NCBI GenBank assembly: GCA_013400115.1
Contig: VXBP01008602.1
Span: forward strand, 62,001-126,000
Length of the DNA stretch: 64,000 bases
Direction: 5' to 3'
From: Rhinopomastus cyanomelas
Lineage: Eukaryota > Chordata > Aves > Bucerotiformes > Rhinopomastidae
Position 1 is the first letter of the stretch; each line of letters opens with the position of its first letter. This document shows positions 46,530 to 58,116 of the stretch, piece after piece. The notes below the pieces were generated by a model, which searched no databases, was not told the DNA's origin, and saw nothing but the letters and a program-made list of their open reading frames with translations. A program made the position numbers and the translations under genes.

Positions 46530-47288
46530 CAAACAGGTTTCTTAAAACTCGAGTCCAGCCAGTAGCTGTTGTTGAAACTAAAAATGACACTGAAGTCTCT
46601 GTCTCACCCCGTCCCTCGGAGGGGTGGTGGGATGTGGTTGGAGTTCAGCAGCCCTGAAGCACTCTGTAGACTTTGATGTTGGCTGCTCTCCACACACGGG
46701 TCAGATACTGTTTCTGATCTTTCCTCCTCAGTGTTGATCTGAGGGAAAACTTGGCCTTTAAAGAGCCACTCTTTCACGAAGAAGCTGTTTCCATCTTCAG
46801 CCAGAGCTGGGCTATCGCGTTTGACTCGTGGCTTGTGAGATAATGAATGTCCCAGGCTCTTATTCTTTTAGTCACGGTGCCACCTAGTGGGCTCGGCCAG
46901 CGGGCACGATGGTGGCGAGACAGGGGGCCGGCTACCGTGGGAAAAGTGGGAGCAGAGCATCTTCCCAGGGCTTTGGAGAGAAAGCCTGGTGCTGTTTGCC
47001 TTTGTTCTGCTGACCCCCCTTCCACTGCACAGCCTTTAAGTCGCAGTGATTTTTCTCGTTAACAACTAGCTAACGAGTTGCTGTCTCATTACTTCTATAA
47101 TTCTACCTCCAGCTCCTCAATACAGTAAGAGGAAGACTTTCAGTCAGATTCTACTCTCTAGTAGAGTAGTAGTTTAAAACTACTCAGTTTTAGAAGCACT
47201 GCGGAGGAAGTTAGACCTTCTGCATCCCTATAGCAAATCCACATCAAAGACATGGTGCCAACAGTTCCTCATTCACTGGAGAAGTTAG
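46530..47288. other. Single-copy sequence with CTCF-type motif and CpG patch
   Basis: Locally CpG-enriched between about 46,870 and 46,945 (gctcggccagcgggcacgat, cggctaccgtggg). Frames on both strands (83 minus, 71 plus) are unrecognised. Confidence 0.45.
46878..46890 (-). promoter_or_regulatory. Strong CTCF-type motif
   Basis: tgccacctagtgg on the plus strand fits the reverse CTCF core YGCCMYCTNSTGG at every position. CTCF is the vertebrate 11-zinc-finger protein that anchors chromatin loops and insulates domains. The site sits in unique, CpG-enriched DNA, not in a CR1. Binding is inferred from the motif only. Confidence 0.55.
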
Positions 47289-47790
47289 AATCACAGAATC
47301 CCTGAATTATTGAGGCTGGAGAAGCCCTCTGAGCTCATCCAGCCCAACCAGGACCTCACATCACCACAGCAGCCAGACCAGGGCACTAAGGGCCACAGCC
47401 AGGCTGTCCTTCAACACCTCCAGGGATGGGGACTCCACCACTGCCCTGGGCAGTCCACTCCAGGCTCTGATCACCCTTTCCCCGAGGAATGGCTTCCTAA
47501 CATCCAGCCTAACCCTCCCCTGGCAGCTTCAGTCCCTGCTCTCTCATCCTGGTGCTGGCTGCCTGGGAGAAGATCCTGACCCCCACCTGACTTCCCTTCA
47601 GGGAGCTGGAGAGAGGGAGAAGGTCCCCTCTGAATCTTCTCCTCTCCAGGCTAAACACCCCCATCGGCCTTTCCCTCCAGTCCCTTCCCCAGCCTCATTG
47701 CTCCTCTGGATCTGCTCCAGCTCCTCTGGATTTGCTCCAGCTCCTCCATCTCTTTCTTGAAGTGAGGAGCCAGTGCTGCCCCCAGGACTC
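47289..47790 (-). mobile_element. Group B CR1, 500 bp
   Basis: Left end tcacagaatccctgaattat, then ggccacagccaggctgtcct, ggggactccaccactgccct, ggtgctggctgcctgggaga and ggagaaggtcccctctgaat. It reaches ctttcttgaagtgaggagcc at the ORF2 end. It has a 20-bp internal duplication at 47,701-47,740. Past about 47,790 the sequence switches to a different CR1 segment. Confidence 0.9.
47701..47740 (+). repeat. 20-bp tandem duplication inside CR1
   Basis: ctcctctggatctgctccag is followed directly by ctcctctggatttgctccag, one difference. Sister copies carry the block once, so slippage after insertion is likely. Confidence 0.85.
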
Positions 47791-47925
47791 GAGACTTCAC
47801 AGTCTCCCAGGGCAGCCTGTGCCAGTGCTCCGTCCCCCTCACAGTAAACAAGTTCTTTCTGGTGTTGATGTGGAACCTCCTCTATTCCAGCTTGTACCCA
47901 GTTGCCCCCCATCCTGTTAACCCTT
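47791..47925 (-). mobile_element. CR1 segment abutting the group B copy (chimeric junction)
   Basis: cagggcagcctgtgccagtg, ctcacagtaaacaagttctt, gttgatgtggaacctcctct and tccagcttgtacccagttgc belong to the 3' UTR-proximal part of CR1. That part should lie nearer the tail than the ORF2 blocks to its left. The order therefore breaks here, showing a second fragment of another group joined to the first. Confidence 0.75.
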
Positions 47926-49060
47926 CCACTCACCAAGATGAATGAATTGATTTTTCTGAGCTCTCTTTATGTGCTGAAAACCAGGAGAAATCCCTTTGTG
48001 GAAGGAGCTGGCACACCTTTCCTTCCCCTAGTGCAAATATCTGCCCCATTTAGAAAGGGAAGGGTGGTAGATGGGAGTCTTTGGCCTGCAGCATCAACAG
48101 AAATAGCTGCTATTTCATGCTCTGATGTCTTGTGACAGTGACAGACAGAACACAACCATTCCAGCAGCAGAGTACCCAAAGCCAATTAGCACTGATCAGC
48201 TTCAACACTGTGGTGGTAGTATAGGCAGCATCTTACCTTTCCACCTCTGCTCCTCTCCTTTGGCTTGGGAATCCAGCTGTGCCTCCTTAGGGATGAACCT
48301 CTTGTGTGCTGACTATGTTTTTGCAAGAGGAATCCATGTGTTTGTGAAATGGCAGTAGGAAACCTGTAAATCTCTGCTAATTATGGTTTTTTCCTGTACA
48401 AGATAACCAGAGGTTTGTAGCCTGAAAAACTGAGTGTGCAAATACCACTATTTTAATATTTTCCTTAGAATTATGAGTGGGTTATTTTTCCCCCCACTGT
48501 TGTTCCACTGTAGAACAACCTGGTTCTGAAAGGGAAAAAACAGATGCTAAAACATAGTGGTTTTAACTAACAGCCTGTAGAACCTCACAAAGGATCTTCT
48601 TCAATGTAGAGGGTTGGGAGGAAAAAATAGAAACGCCTGCTTGTTAGTTGATGCTGCCATTAAAATGCTGGATTTCTCTGTCACAGGGGGAAAGTGTGTG
48701 AAATGGGCTTGTGGGCTGCCTGCAAAGCAGAAACATCCCTTCTGCTTCCATTTCATAACGAGCATTCCTGGGGGAGACTGCCGACAGTTCGTACGTGTTA
48801 GCACAGATTATCTTGATGCACACAGGCTGGGCTCTGCCTGACCTGGACTGGGGCTCCATCACACGCGGAGCACAGGCGCTGCAAACGCGATGTGGAGGGA
48901 TGATGCACGTGGAGGAGGCTGGCTGGGAGGTGTTTGTTTGCTCCAGTTGAGTGCTGGAGCCTCTGTTCACATCCACCCTCCTCAGCAGGGATTAGAGGTC
49001 ACACTGCCATGCTTTGTGGAGTCTTTCTGTTCTGTCTCAGCTGTGGATGTGCTGGGATTC
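47926..49060. other. Single-copy noncoding sequence
   Basis: Nothing recognised; a modest CpG rise around 48,770-48,910 does not reach island level. Confidence 0.4.
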
Positions 49061-49580
49061 ACAGAGCATAGAGTCACAGGGTTGAAAGGTGCTTCCAAAG
49101 GCCATCTAATCCAACCCCACTACACCAAGCAAGGCCATCTCTAACCAGATCAGATTCCCCACAGCCCCAGCCAGCCTGATCTTGAATGGCTCCAGGGATG
49201 AGACCTCCACCACATCTCTGGGCAGCCTGTTCCAGGGATCCCCCACCCTCAGATTCAACAACTTTTTCCTCCTGTCCAGCCTCACTCTGCCCATTTCCAG
49301 CTCCAAACCATGACCCCTCATCCTGTCATTCCCTGCCCTTGGGAACAGCCTTCCCCAGTCTTCTGACAGCCTCTTTCAGGGGTTGGAAGGTTGCTGTAAG
49401 GTCACCCAGTATTCTCTTCCTCTTCAGGCTGAACAACCCCAACTCTCTCAGCCTGTCCGCAGAGCAGAGGAGCTCCAGCCCTCTGAGCATTTGGCCTCAC
49501 TCCTCATCCTCCTCGTGTTGCTGGCTCCAGAGCTGTATGCAGGGCTCCAGGTGAGGTCTCAACAGGGCAGAGTAAAGGGG
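49061..49580 (-). mobile_element. Group D CR1, 520 bp
   Basis: Left end acagagcatagagtcacagg, then ccacagccccagccagcctg, ggcagcctgttccagggatc, ccctgcccttgggaacagcc, ctccagagctgtatgcaggg and ggtctcaacagggcagagta. It has the same extent as the copy at 22,871, so both stop near the same ORF2 position. Confidence 0.9.
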
Positions 49581-50404
49581 CAAACCAGATTTCTTGATTT
49601 TTATTTTTTTTTAAATTATTTTTCAGTCCTGTAGATGGAAATATGAAAAATGAGTTTCAGTGGAGCTCAGAGCCTGGACTAGGACAGGACACCTCGCTGG
49701 TGTCTTATCCACGTGTGTGCCCCTTGGATCTGCAGCTGTGTGAACACGCTGATGGTTTTTCTCGGTGCTGTGGTTTTCGGAGGCACCAGACAAGCTCCGG
49801 ACGCCGGCAGGGGATGCGGAGGCGGCAGAGCCTGAGGGCTGCCCTGTGTCCCAGCAGATGGAGCCCGTGCTGAGCCTTTCCCTCGGTGGCTGCTCCATCT
49901 GCTGAACACACCTCAGGAAGAAGCACGTCCACGAGTGTTCAGGGCAAGAGGTTACTGGGGCAAGCAGGGAAGAGCAAGAGCTGACACCTCTTCCTTTGCA
50001 TGAGCTGATCCAGAAGATACAGGGATTCCTGCAGGAGACGAGATAAAAGACATTGTCCCTCCTGAAACTAACGGAAGTGGTTTAGAGCAGAGCCTGGTGG
50101 GATCTAGATCCCTGCTAGGAGCTCGGGGAAGAGGAGGCAGGAGGTTGGATCGTGATCTAACAGCTTATTAACTCTACTCGTGTCATACCACATTAAAGCT
50201 TAACCATGTTTCTCCCCAGGCCTCCAAAGACACTTAATGCCTTTCCCCAGTGCTTTTATCTTTCCTTTCACTGTACTCCAACTATAAGCAGGCTCTTTCC
50301 TCCTTTCCATAGTAAGGTGGTTTTTTTCTGGGTCATGGTTTTGATCTGGCAATGGCAGTTGAGCAGGGCTAGCCTGGTTAACATTTCAATTGAGACTTTT
50401 AAAG
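49581..50404. other. Single-copy sequence with a small GC-rich patch
   Basis: At 49,755-49,885 a local GC and CpG rise (tccggacgccggcagggg, atgcggaggcggcagagc) is open in several frames on both strands (75 to 91 codons). There is no recognised protein and no island-scale extent. Confidence 0.4.
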
Positions 50405-50704
50405 GCTGGAGGAGCTGGGTCTCTTTAGCTTGGAAAAAAGGAGACTGAGGAGTGACCTCATGAATGTTGATAAATATGGAAAGAGTGAGTGTCAGGAGGA
50501 TGGAGCCAGGCTCTGCTCAGGGGCATCTAATGATAGGACAAGGGGCAACAGGTGTGAGCTGGAACAGAGGAGGTTCCACATCACTGTGAGAAGGAACTTC
50601 TTCGTGGTGAGGGTGACGGAGCCCTAGAAGGGGCTGCCCAGGGGGGTTGTGGAGTCTTCTTCTCTGGAGGCATTTAAAACCCACCTGGATGTGTTCCTGT
50701 GTGA
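50405..50704 (+). mobile_element. Group A CR1, left part of an interrupted copy
   Basis: Sense copy with ggagctgggtctctttagct, gataaatatggaaagagtga and ggaacagaggaggttccaca. It reaches gatgtgttcctgtgtga and stops exactly where a second CR1 begins. The continuation ctaggtctgggggatcctg appears at 51,642, with aligned length preserved across the break. Confidence 0.93.
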
Positions 50705-51641
50705 AAGAACATGAAGGCAGGGAAGGAGACCAGCTTGGCTAAGTAGGGATCTTTAGCTGCACCTCAAGAACAAAAAAAGAGTCTATCCTCTCTGGAAGAG
50801 GGGGCAGCCTCTCATGAAGACTTTGAGGATGCAGTCAAACTCTGCAGAAAGAAAATCAGGAGGGCCAAAGAACAACTAGAGCTGAACTTAGCTACAGCTG
50901 TTAAGGATAATTAGAAAAGTTTCTATAAACACATTAATAACAAAAGGAGGACCAGGGAAAATCTCCACCCTATTTTGGATCCAGAGGGAAACCTAGTAAC
51001 AGATGCTGCAGAAGAGGCTGAGGTGCTCAATGCCTCCTGTGCCTCAGTCTTTAGCAATGAAACTAGGTTTTCCCTGGACAACAGACCTCATGAGCTGGGA
51101 GACAGAGAGGGGAAGCAGAATCAGGCCATCACTGTTGGGTAGGAAGTGGTCAGCAACCTGCTACACCACCTAGACATAAAGCCTATGGGGCTGGATGGGT
51201 TGCACCCAAGGGTGCTGAAAGAGTTGGCAGGTGTGCTCACCAAGCCACTTTCCATTACTTACTTGAAATCCTGGCTAGCTCTTTAGTTTGGAGTAGAGGA
51301 GGCTGAGACACCTCATCACCCTCTACAACTACCTGAAAGGGCACTGTAGAGGGGTTGTTGCTGGTCTCTTCTCACAAGAGGTGACAGAACAAGAGGGAAG
51401 GGGTTCAAGTTCCTACAGGGGAGGTTTAGACTGGATATTAGGAAGACTTTTTTCACAGAAAGGGTGATCAAACACTGGAATGGGCTTCTCAGGGAGGTGG
51501 TTGGGTCGCCATCCCTGGGTGTGTTTAAGGATCATTTGGATGAGGTGTTGAGGGATCTGCTTTAGGGGTGAACTTGTAAGGTTGGGTAGATGGTTGGACT
51601 CGGTGATCCTGGGGTCTTTTCCAACCACTGTGATTCTGTGA
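50705..51641 (+). mobile_element. CR1 inserted inside another CR1, with reverse transcriptase core deleted
   Basis: The left half carries ORF2 sequence from between the endonuclease and reverse transcriptase: one frame reads RRAKEQLELNLATAVKDN and, further on, a conserved RT-proximal LHPRVLKELAGVL, with internal stops. Near 51,282 it jumps to the ORF2 C-terminal and 3' UTR blocks (gaggaggctgagacacctc, ggtgatcaaacactggaatg, gatggttggactcggtgatc) and ends gtgattctgtga. Over a kilobase of reverse transcriptase coding sequence is therefore missing. It is older-looking than its host. Confidence 0.85.
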
Positions 51642-51709
51642 CTAGGTCTGGGGGATCCTGCTGTGGGAGGTTTGAGGTGCCTTCCAATCCCTAATATTCT
51701 CTGATTCTA
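51642..51709 (+). mobile_element. Group A CR1, right part of the interrupted copy
   Basis: ctaggtctgggggatcctgc, gaggtgccttccaatcccta and a tattctctgattctac tail complete the 3' end of the copy that started at 50,405. Confidence 0.9.
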
Positions 51710-51988
51710 CCAAAACCATGACTTGGAAGGGGAGGTTGGTTATTCCAGATTTCTTCCATGTTGAGTGGACTATGTACTGTATGGAGCACTTGGCCTCATT
51801 GTGAGTGAAAGAGTGAGGTCCTGATGGCAGATGCTTGTTGGAATTAAATAGCATGTGCTGCCTTAGACAGAAGTTATGTTGGCTTTATTTTAAAGCAGAT
51901 AGTCACCTGTTATCCTGGTTATTCCTTCAAAAGGAAATAGTCTGGTTGCTCATACAGTCCTACAGGGCTTCAAGCATCTGCACTAGTA

Positions 51989-52047
51989 GAGTCATGGAAT
52001 GGTCAGGGTTGGAAGAGACCTTAAAGATTATCTAGTTCCAACACCCT
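51989..52047 (-). mobile_element. Very short CR1 3' end
   Basis: About 60 bp: agagtcatggaatggtcagg, gttggaagagaccttaaaga, tctagttccaacaccc. This is the terminus only. Confidence 0.75.
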
Positions 52048-53706
52048 TAGTAGCTGCTTTCTTGTTAGGAGTGACACATATGTAAATGTGCTCTTCACTG
52101 CATAATAAATGCTCCAGGAAACAAGTGTTATTTTGGAGCCAAATGTCAGGGTTTGCCCTGTGGAGCAATTTCCTGGGCTGTGTCCACTGGTGTAAAACCA
52201 GGATGGTCTGTGAGTGTGTCAGTCTGCTGTGCAGCGACCATCTCCTTCCCACACAGGCACCTTCTGGTGCCTGCTAAGAGGGATAGAGCAAAACAGATCG
52301 TAGAGAAGGTTCCCAGATGTCACAGCGCTGTCCTGGCCATGCTCTTTGCAGGTGCCTGTGCAGGCTCTTGGTGCCAGCAAAATCCCCTGAAGGCAAAATG
52401 AGGAGCCAGGACTTGTGCTATTAACAAGATTTCATGCAAAGCCTTTGCTTTTTTGGGTGAAAGTCCTTTTGTGCTAAGGCTGCCTGGGAAGCTGCTATTT
52501 AGCATGAGAGCAAAGTGGATTCAAGCTGGAAGGTGCTTATTAGTCGATGCTAATGAAGTCTGGCTGTGTTGTGTGTTGCTGGTAGGGAAAAGACATTTTG
52601 CTGTGGAAGGGAATTGCATCCAGGCCAGTGTATGCAAATATGTCTTGTGAATGGCTTGACATAGAGAGGGTTCCAGAGGCATGGGGTTTGAGCTCTAGAC
52701 TACACAATAAAGCATAAAAGAGGGTATAAGGATTCTCCTGTATGACAGGAGAATAGTTGGGAACTTAATTAGAATGGGGATGTCTAAAATGAGAAATGTG
52801 GTAGAGTGATGGCACCGAGTGTCGCTTGAAGAAGGGGGTGATGCTGTTGAAGAACCATTGGCAGGGGGTGTGCATTAAATAGTGTTGCTGGAGTTTGCTA
52901 ATCGACAGTCCTCCTCATCTCCATAAGTGCCTGAATGCCAGCTTCATTGAAGCAGTAGGCAGCAAAAGGCTTTGGGTGCATGAGACAAATAAATAGAAGC
53001 CCTGTCTGATGGGTGCCATCATTACCTTCTCTCATTTGACCTCAACAAAGGTCCTCCAAAGGTAAATGCTGGAAAATTGTGCCTGACTCTTGTCATCAGA
53101 ACACCTTGAAAGGCCCCATTTGTAACTTCCCTGAGGTTTTGTTTTAATCCCCCAGTTTAGCAACAGTTCAACAGTGGGCAGCTGTTGAAATACATAACTA
53201 CAGCTGTTGAACTGTAAATCTCTTCCTATTCTTGTTTAGCATGTAGGAGCTTTGAGCATGGAGGAAGAGTCTGTTTTGCTAGGTGCTGTATAAATGCTGA
53301 ACAAAATACAGCTCGTGCCTCACAGAATCTACTCTGTCCAAACTAAGTCAATCACAGAAGGCTTAAAAATAACTCCAGCAATTGCTGACATGCAGCAAAG
53401 GGGCCAGGTCCTACCACATCCTGTTTGCTAGAGCTTTGTGGTTGACATCTGAGCAGCTTCTCCACACTCAGACACAGAAGGCTGGAGGAAAAAAAAAGCT
53501 GGAGTTCTTCTTTGAGAGCAGTGTGGCTTTTTCTTAAATGGGAAACTTTCTGCTCCTTTACAAGGGGGTGAAGTTGTTGTTCCCATGAGAGCCTTTAAGT
53601 GCTCCCTGAGGAGCTGTGGAAAGGATGGTCAACATGCTTAAAACAAGATGTGGTGGAATACTCCTTGGAGACTCAGCTTGCAGTGCTGGTCTCTTGCTAT
53701 AGGGAC
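52048..53706. other. Single-copy noncoding sequence, 1.65 kb
   Basis: Short frames (60 to 82 codons) on both strands near 52,030-52,650; no recognised gene or repeat. Confidence 0.4.
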
Positions 53707-54500
53707 CATAGAACCACGAAGTCAGAGAACATTAGGGATTGAAAGGGACCTTGAGATATCATCCAGTCCAATCCCCTAGATCCAGTCACACAGGAACATG
53801 GCCAGGCAGGTTTTAAACATCTTCACAGAAAGAGACTCCACAACACCCCTGGGCAGCCTGTTCCAGTGCTCTGGAACCCTCACTGGGAACAAGTTCCTTC
53901 TTATATTTGTGTGGAACCTCCTCTGTTCCAGCTCACACCCACTGCCCCTTGTCCTATGATTAGATGCCCCTGAGCAGATCCTGGCTCCATCCTCCTGGCA
54001 CCCACCCTTCACATATTTATCAACATTACTGGGGTCACCCCTCAGTCTCCTTTTCTCCAGGCTCAAAGACCCAGCTCCCTCAGCCTTTCCTCAGCAGAGA
54101 CACACTCCACTCCCTTTGTGGCTCTGGGTTGGACTCTCTCCAGCAGTTCTGTGTCCTTCTGGAACTGGGGTGCCCAGAATTGGACACAAGATTCCAATTG
54201 CAGTCTCATAAGGAAAGAGTAGAGCGGGAGGAGAACCTTTCTTGGTCTACTAGCCACCTCCATTTCTGATCCACTCCAGGATGTCATTGTCCTTCTTGAC
54301 CACCAGGGCCCGTTGCTGACTCTTGGTCATCCTGCTGTCCACCAGGACCCCCAGGTCCCTTTCTCCTACGCTGCTCTCCACCAGGTCAGTCCCCAACTTC
54401 TACTGGTACCTGGGGTTGTTATTGCCCAGGCTCTGAACTGCCCTGGGTTCATTAGATTTCTGCCCACTCAACTGTCCCTGCCTGATAGCAGGTGGAGCTT
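53707..54500 (-). mobile_element. Group A CR1, 790 bp, longest of its group here
   Basis: 3' end at left (agtcagagaacattagggat). It continues through the acaggaacatggccaggc variant, ccactgccccttgtcctatg, tcacccctcagtctcctttt, ctgctgtccaccaggacccc and aggtccctttctcctacgct to ggtacctggggttgttattg. The minus frame 54063-54287 reads SRPRKVLLPLYSFLMRLQLE, part of the ORF2 end. Deletions break the frame. Confidence 0.92.
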
Positions 54501-55011
54501 CATCCAGTAAAACCACAACTTGTGGAAGGCTGTGACAGAGGTAGTTGAGCAGCAGCATTCATTTATTAAAGAAGTGCCAAGCAGCACCAGTGAAGGTGTT
54601 CAGCAAGCGTTGCACGCAGGGACACAGGAAGCCCCGTGAGCTTGCAGCATCGTGTGCTACGCGCCTTTGTTCTTTACTACTCCCTTTCCTGTTCTTCCTT
54701 CTGCAGTCCAATCTTGAGATCTGACTTGCCAGTTGTTAGTGGTGTCCTGCTGGCATGTCTAGAGAGCAGATCATTTACAGCAATCAGTGTTCTCAGTGGC
54801 AGGCTGTCTGCCTTTCAAGTGGCTCATGATTCAAGCTGCACTTTGAACGCGGCTGAGCGTGGCAGGCAGCATAAAGTCTTGGTGGACGTAAGGAAGCCGA
54901 AGGCTTGTTCTGAAATTAGGTGGTTTGTGAGGTTGGCAAGACAAAGCACCATGTTTGTGCAGCCTGGGACACTTCAGGCTGCAAAAGCATGGCCTTGAGC
55001 ATGACTGAGCT
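54501..55011. other. Single-copy noncoding sequence
   Basis: A 120-codon plus frame (54636-54998) is open but unrecognised, without supporting signals. Confidence 0.35.
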
Positions 55012-55084
55012 CATAGAATCATTAGGGGTTGGAAGGGACCTCGAAAGATCATCTAGTGCAATCCCCCTGCCACAGCAGGATCTG
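55012..55084 (-). mobile_element. Group A CR1, 73-bp 3' end
   Basis: ctcatagaatcattaggggt, tggaagggacctcgaaagat and ccccctgccacagcaggatc: near-consensus, young, severely truncated. Confidence 0.92.
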
Positions 55085-56395
55085 TCAGAGCACCCCTTAG
55101 ATGAGATTGTGAGGGATGAGTGAAGACACATCCTTCAGAGTAGCTTTTCTTGACCAAAGTGGAGGTCACAGGGAATGATGTGGCCAGGTGGTGTGAAAAC
55201 AAAGGAGAAATTTGTAGATGCAGGTAAACTTCAGATTTACACTGACATCGTCACCCAAATGCAGCCCCAAAATAACTTGCAGAAGCATCTTAAAATTCAA
55301 ACACAGTGACAACCACCTCCGGGTGGCAGCTTCTGAATGTGGTGTGTTGTGACCTGACAGTTCAAGATGGAAAATCCTGAGCATCTCCCCAGGGAATAAC
55401 ACAAACTCCATCCTGTGTGCTGAGTATGTGTCCTGGTGGAGATCTCCAGCTCCATGAGAGCTTTCAGGTGAAGATCTCGCTGTGTGAAGGACAGCTCTTC
55501 CCCACAACACCCTTTAGAACAAGAGGCTCCCAGTTCTGCACAGGGCAATGCTGGGGTTTATAGAGCCAAGTTCATGCTTTTCCCCAGTTTATATAAAATA
55601 AGTAGAGTAAGATCAAGCATTGATTTACTGAAGGGGGCTAGGAGGGCTGAAGCCAGTGATGGGAGGCTCAAGGCAGTGCGTATTCTCACTGCAGTTCTTC
55701 CCCATGTAGATTGGGAAATGCATCTGCCACTGCCTTATATAAAATGGGAAATTTAGCCTCTGGGAGTGCACTGGCTGTGTAATAAAGTCTAGCAGGGGAA
55801 GACTGCAGCAGGAACACAAGTCTGGATAGTACCAGCAAAAAAGAATTCATCTTTCTATATTTGATACAAACCCTGTAGCTATGGAAAAAAGGGGTTGGCA
55901 TGAAATCTCTGTCTGAAAGTCCATAATTTACCATAGTACTGGAAATAATGTTGATTGTTCCAGCCTGTTCCAGCCTGGCAGACCTGTTTCTGCCATAACC
56001 TATGTGTAGTCAAAGTAAGTAATGTGCTGCTGGCCTTGCCTGCCACAAGTTCTGACCCCCAGGGCTCACAGCCTCCTACTGCTTTTCCCTTTACCTGCTG
56101 GATACTGGCTGAAGGCACCTGCTTTTCAGTTCTAGGAGATGTGTTTTTATATGTCTTGCTATCCAGCCTGTGCTCAGCTGGGAAGTTCTTTGTCTCAAAG
56201 GACTAATCCTGAAGGAAGGACATGGGAAACTGAGTCACAGCCAGAAGGTGTAGGAAAGGGACTCTGTCTTTACTCTACTGCCAGCCCACTCTTGTGTTCT
56301 TTAGAGCATTTCAAATGGTGAAAGATGAGTGGAACCCGGGTGTGCCTACAGGTACTGGTAATGAACCCTAAAAATACAATTAATGAGGAGGGGCG
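55085..56395. other. Single-copy noncoding sequence
   Basis: Overlapping frames of 60 to 114 codons on both strands; nothing recognised. Confidence 0.4.
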
Positions 56396-56494
56396 TGATC
56401 TCCTCTAGGAGATCCTGCTCTAGCAGGGTGGATGGACTAGACTATTCAATCCACAGATGTCCCCTCCAACCCCTACCACCGTGGGATTCTGTGA
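56396..56494 (+). mobile_element. Diverged CR1, 100-bp 3' end
   Basis: ggagatcctgctctagcagg, gtggatggactagacta and gtcccctccaacccctacca, then gattctgtgac. Confidence 0.8.
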
Positions 56495-56734
56495 CTGGCA
56501 GTACGAGACTTGAACAGGCTCTTGAGAATGGATTGGGTTTGAGAGAAGGAACTTTTTGCTTTATCACTTGTTTTCTTTATCACACGTGTTTCCTCTAGAA
56601 CTTGCTCTGGACATGTCCAGGTGTTTAAGAAGGTTTTTACTGAAACAATCCAGTGAAAGGACACGAAAGTGCTGAAGCATTATTATAACATCACAGCTCC
56701 CCAGATGCTCTTGATGGTAAAGGAATTGATATTC

Positions 56735-56827
56735 AGAGAATCACTGAACATTGGGGGTTGGAAGGGACCCCGAAAGACCATCTGGTCTAACCCTGCTGCC
56801 ACAGCAGGATCACCTAGACCAAGCATT
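56735..56827 (-). mobile_element. Group A CR1, 93-bp 3' end
   Basis: agagaatcactgaacattgg, ggttggaagggaccccgaaa, gctgccacagcaggatcacc and tagaccaagca. Confidence 0.9.
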
Positions 56828-58116
56828 ACAGTGAGTTTGCCAGAGCTGATGGTCTTGGCTTGTAATTAGGGTAATTTGCCATCTGTCAGCTAATACAAAT
56901 AAATATAAATAAAGACCAAAGTCAACAAATCTCTAGAGCCCTTTACTCTTTAGCTATTTTCAGGTGACCAAAGTCAACAAATCTCTAGAGCCCTTTACTC
57001 TTTAGCTATTTTCAGGTGACCAAAGTCAACAAATCTCTAGAGCCCTTTACTCTTTAGCTATTTTCAGGTGCAAATGTTGCCCAGCTATTTGTGACCATCC
57101 ATCTGGAGTGGAGGAGCCTAAATAACCCCATGGCAGAGCCCTCAAGAGCTGAAAAATGCCGTTGGTGGCTGTTTCAGTGATTTGACTGAAGAGGGAGGGA
57201 GAGGAGCAGCTCTGACTGGCTTGCTGAAGTGGATGTTTAATGTGGGTTTAGGAAACTGCCTTGGTTTGCACAAACATCAGCCCCCCACGGTTTGTTTGTT
57301 TAGAGGGGTCTTGCTGAAGCTCCAGGCACCTGATCGTGGTTGTTGCTCAAAGTCCTGATGTATCAGAGATAATGAGGGTTTAGGTGTGGTGGCTTGAGGG
57401 GCAATGGTTTACAAACCAGTGACAGCCAGCAGTGTTCTGCGTTCCCAGGGTCAGCCTGGGGAATGTTTGTTGTCGTTTCTCACATTCCAGAAAGACTAGG
57501 AAAGTTTTTGCTCAGAAGGCAGATGCTCTCCCCATATGCTCAATGTGATTTCTTTTCCGATATCGCCTTGGAAGCTTCTCATTAGGTTATTTCTGAGGAG
57601 AAACTGTTTTAATGTTTAGCAGGAATGATGCCCTTGATAGGCTGGTGGGTTTTTTTTAACCCACTTTGTTGTTCTCTTTGCTGCTTCAAAGATCTTCCTG
57701 AAGAATGTTTTGTGTGGGGAGAAAGGGAGACTCATGAGCTCGATTTGGACAATGCATCTGTTTGTGGTTTTGGTGAGGAGCAAACATAAATATGCTAAAT
57801 GACCCAAATAAAACAGGCTCAAGCCCTGTTGTCTCCCTGAAGACCTGCCCCAGTGGTTGAGAGCATTAATCTTCCATTTATTATTAAACACCCTGCCCTT
57901 GAAAGAAGCCTCGAGGCCACAGTTTATCTCATGAGCTTTCATGTGTCTGGTGTTTCTTGACTGCTGCTGCCTGTCTCATATGTGATCCATCACCTCAGCC
58001 TTGATGGCAACGACCTAGTGGATGGGAGGGGAAAGGAGCAGAGTGAAGATGCCCTGACTCTTCTGTGACTGGCTTCTGGCCTTTAAAGTGAAAGTCACTC
58101 ATTATGGACATTACTG
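56828..58116. other. Single-copy sequence holding a minisatellite
   Basis: Apart from the 52-bp tandem array at 56,914-57,069 nothing is recognised. Confidence 0.4.
56914..57069 (+). repeat. Perfect 3 x 52-bp tandem array
   Basis: Units at 56,914-56,965, 56,966-57,017 and 57,018-57,069 are identical by eye. Each begins gaccaaagtcaacaaatctc and ends ctattttcaggt. It is preceded by A-rich aaataaatataaataaa. Absence of any difference indicates very recent expansion, or an assembly effect. The unit is not CR1. Length variation between individuals is likely. Confidence 0.97.

Noticed and set aside
49815..49828. Possible second CTCF motif (tgcggaggcggcag)
   Set aside because: Only about 10 of 14 positions fit the consensus, within a GC-rich patch where such matches are expected.
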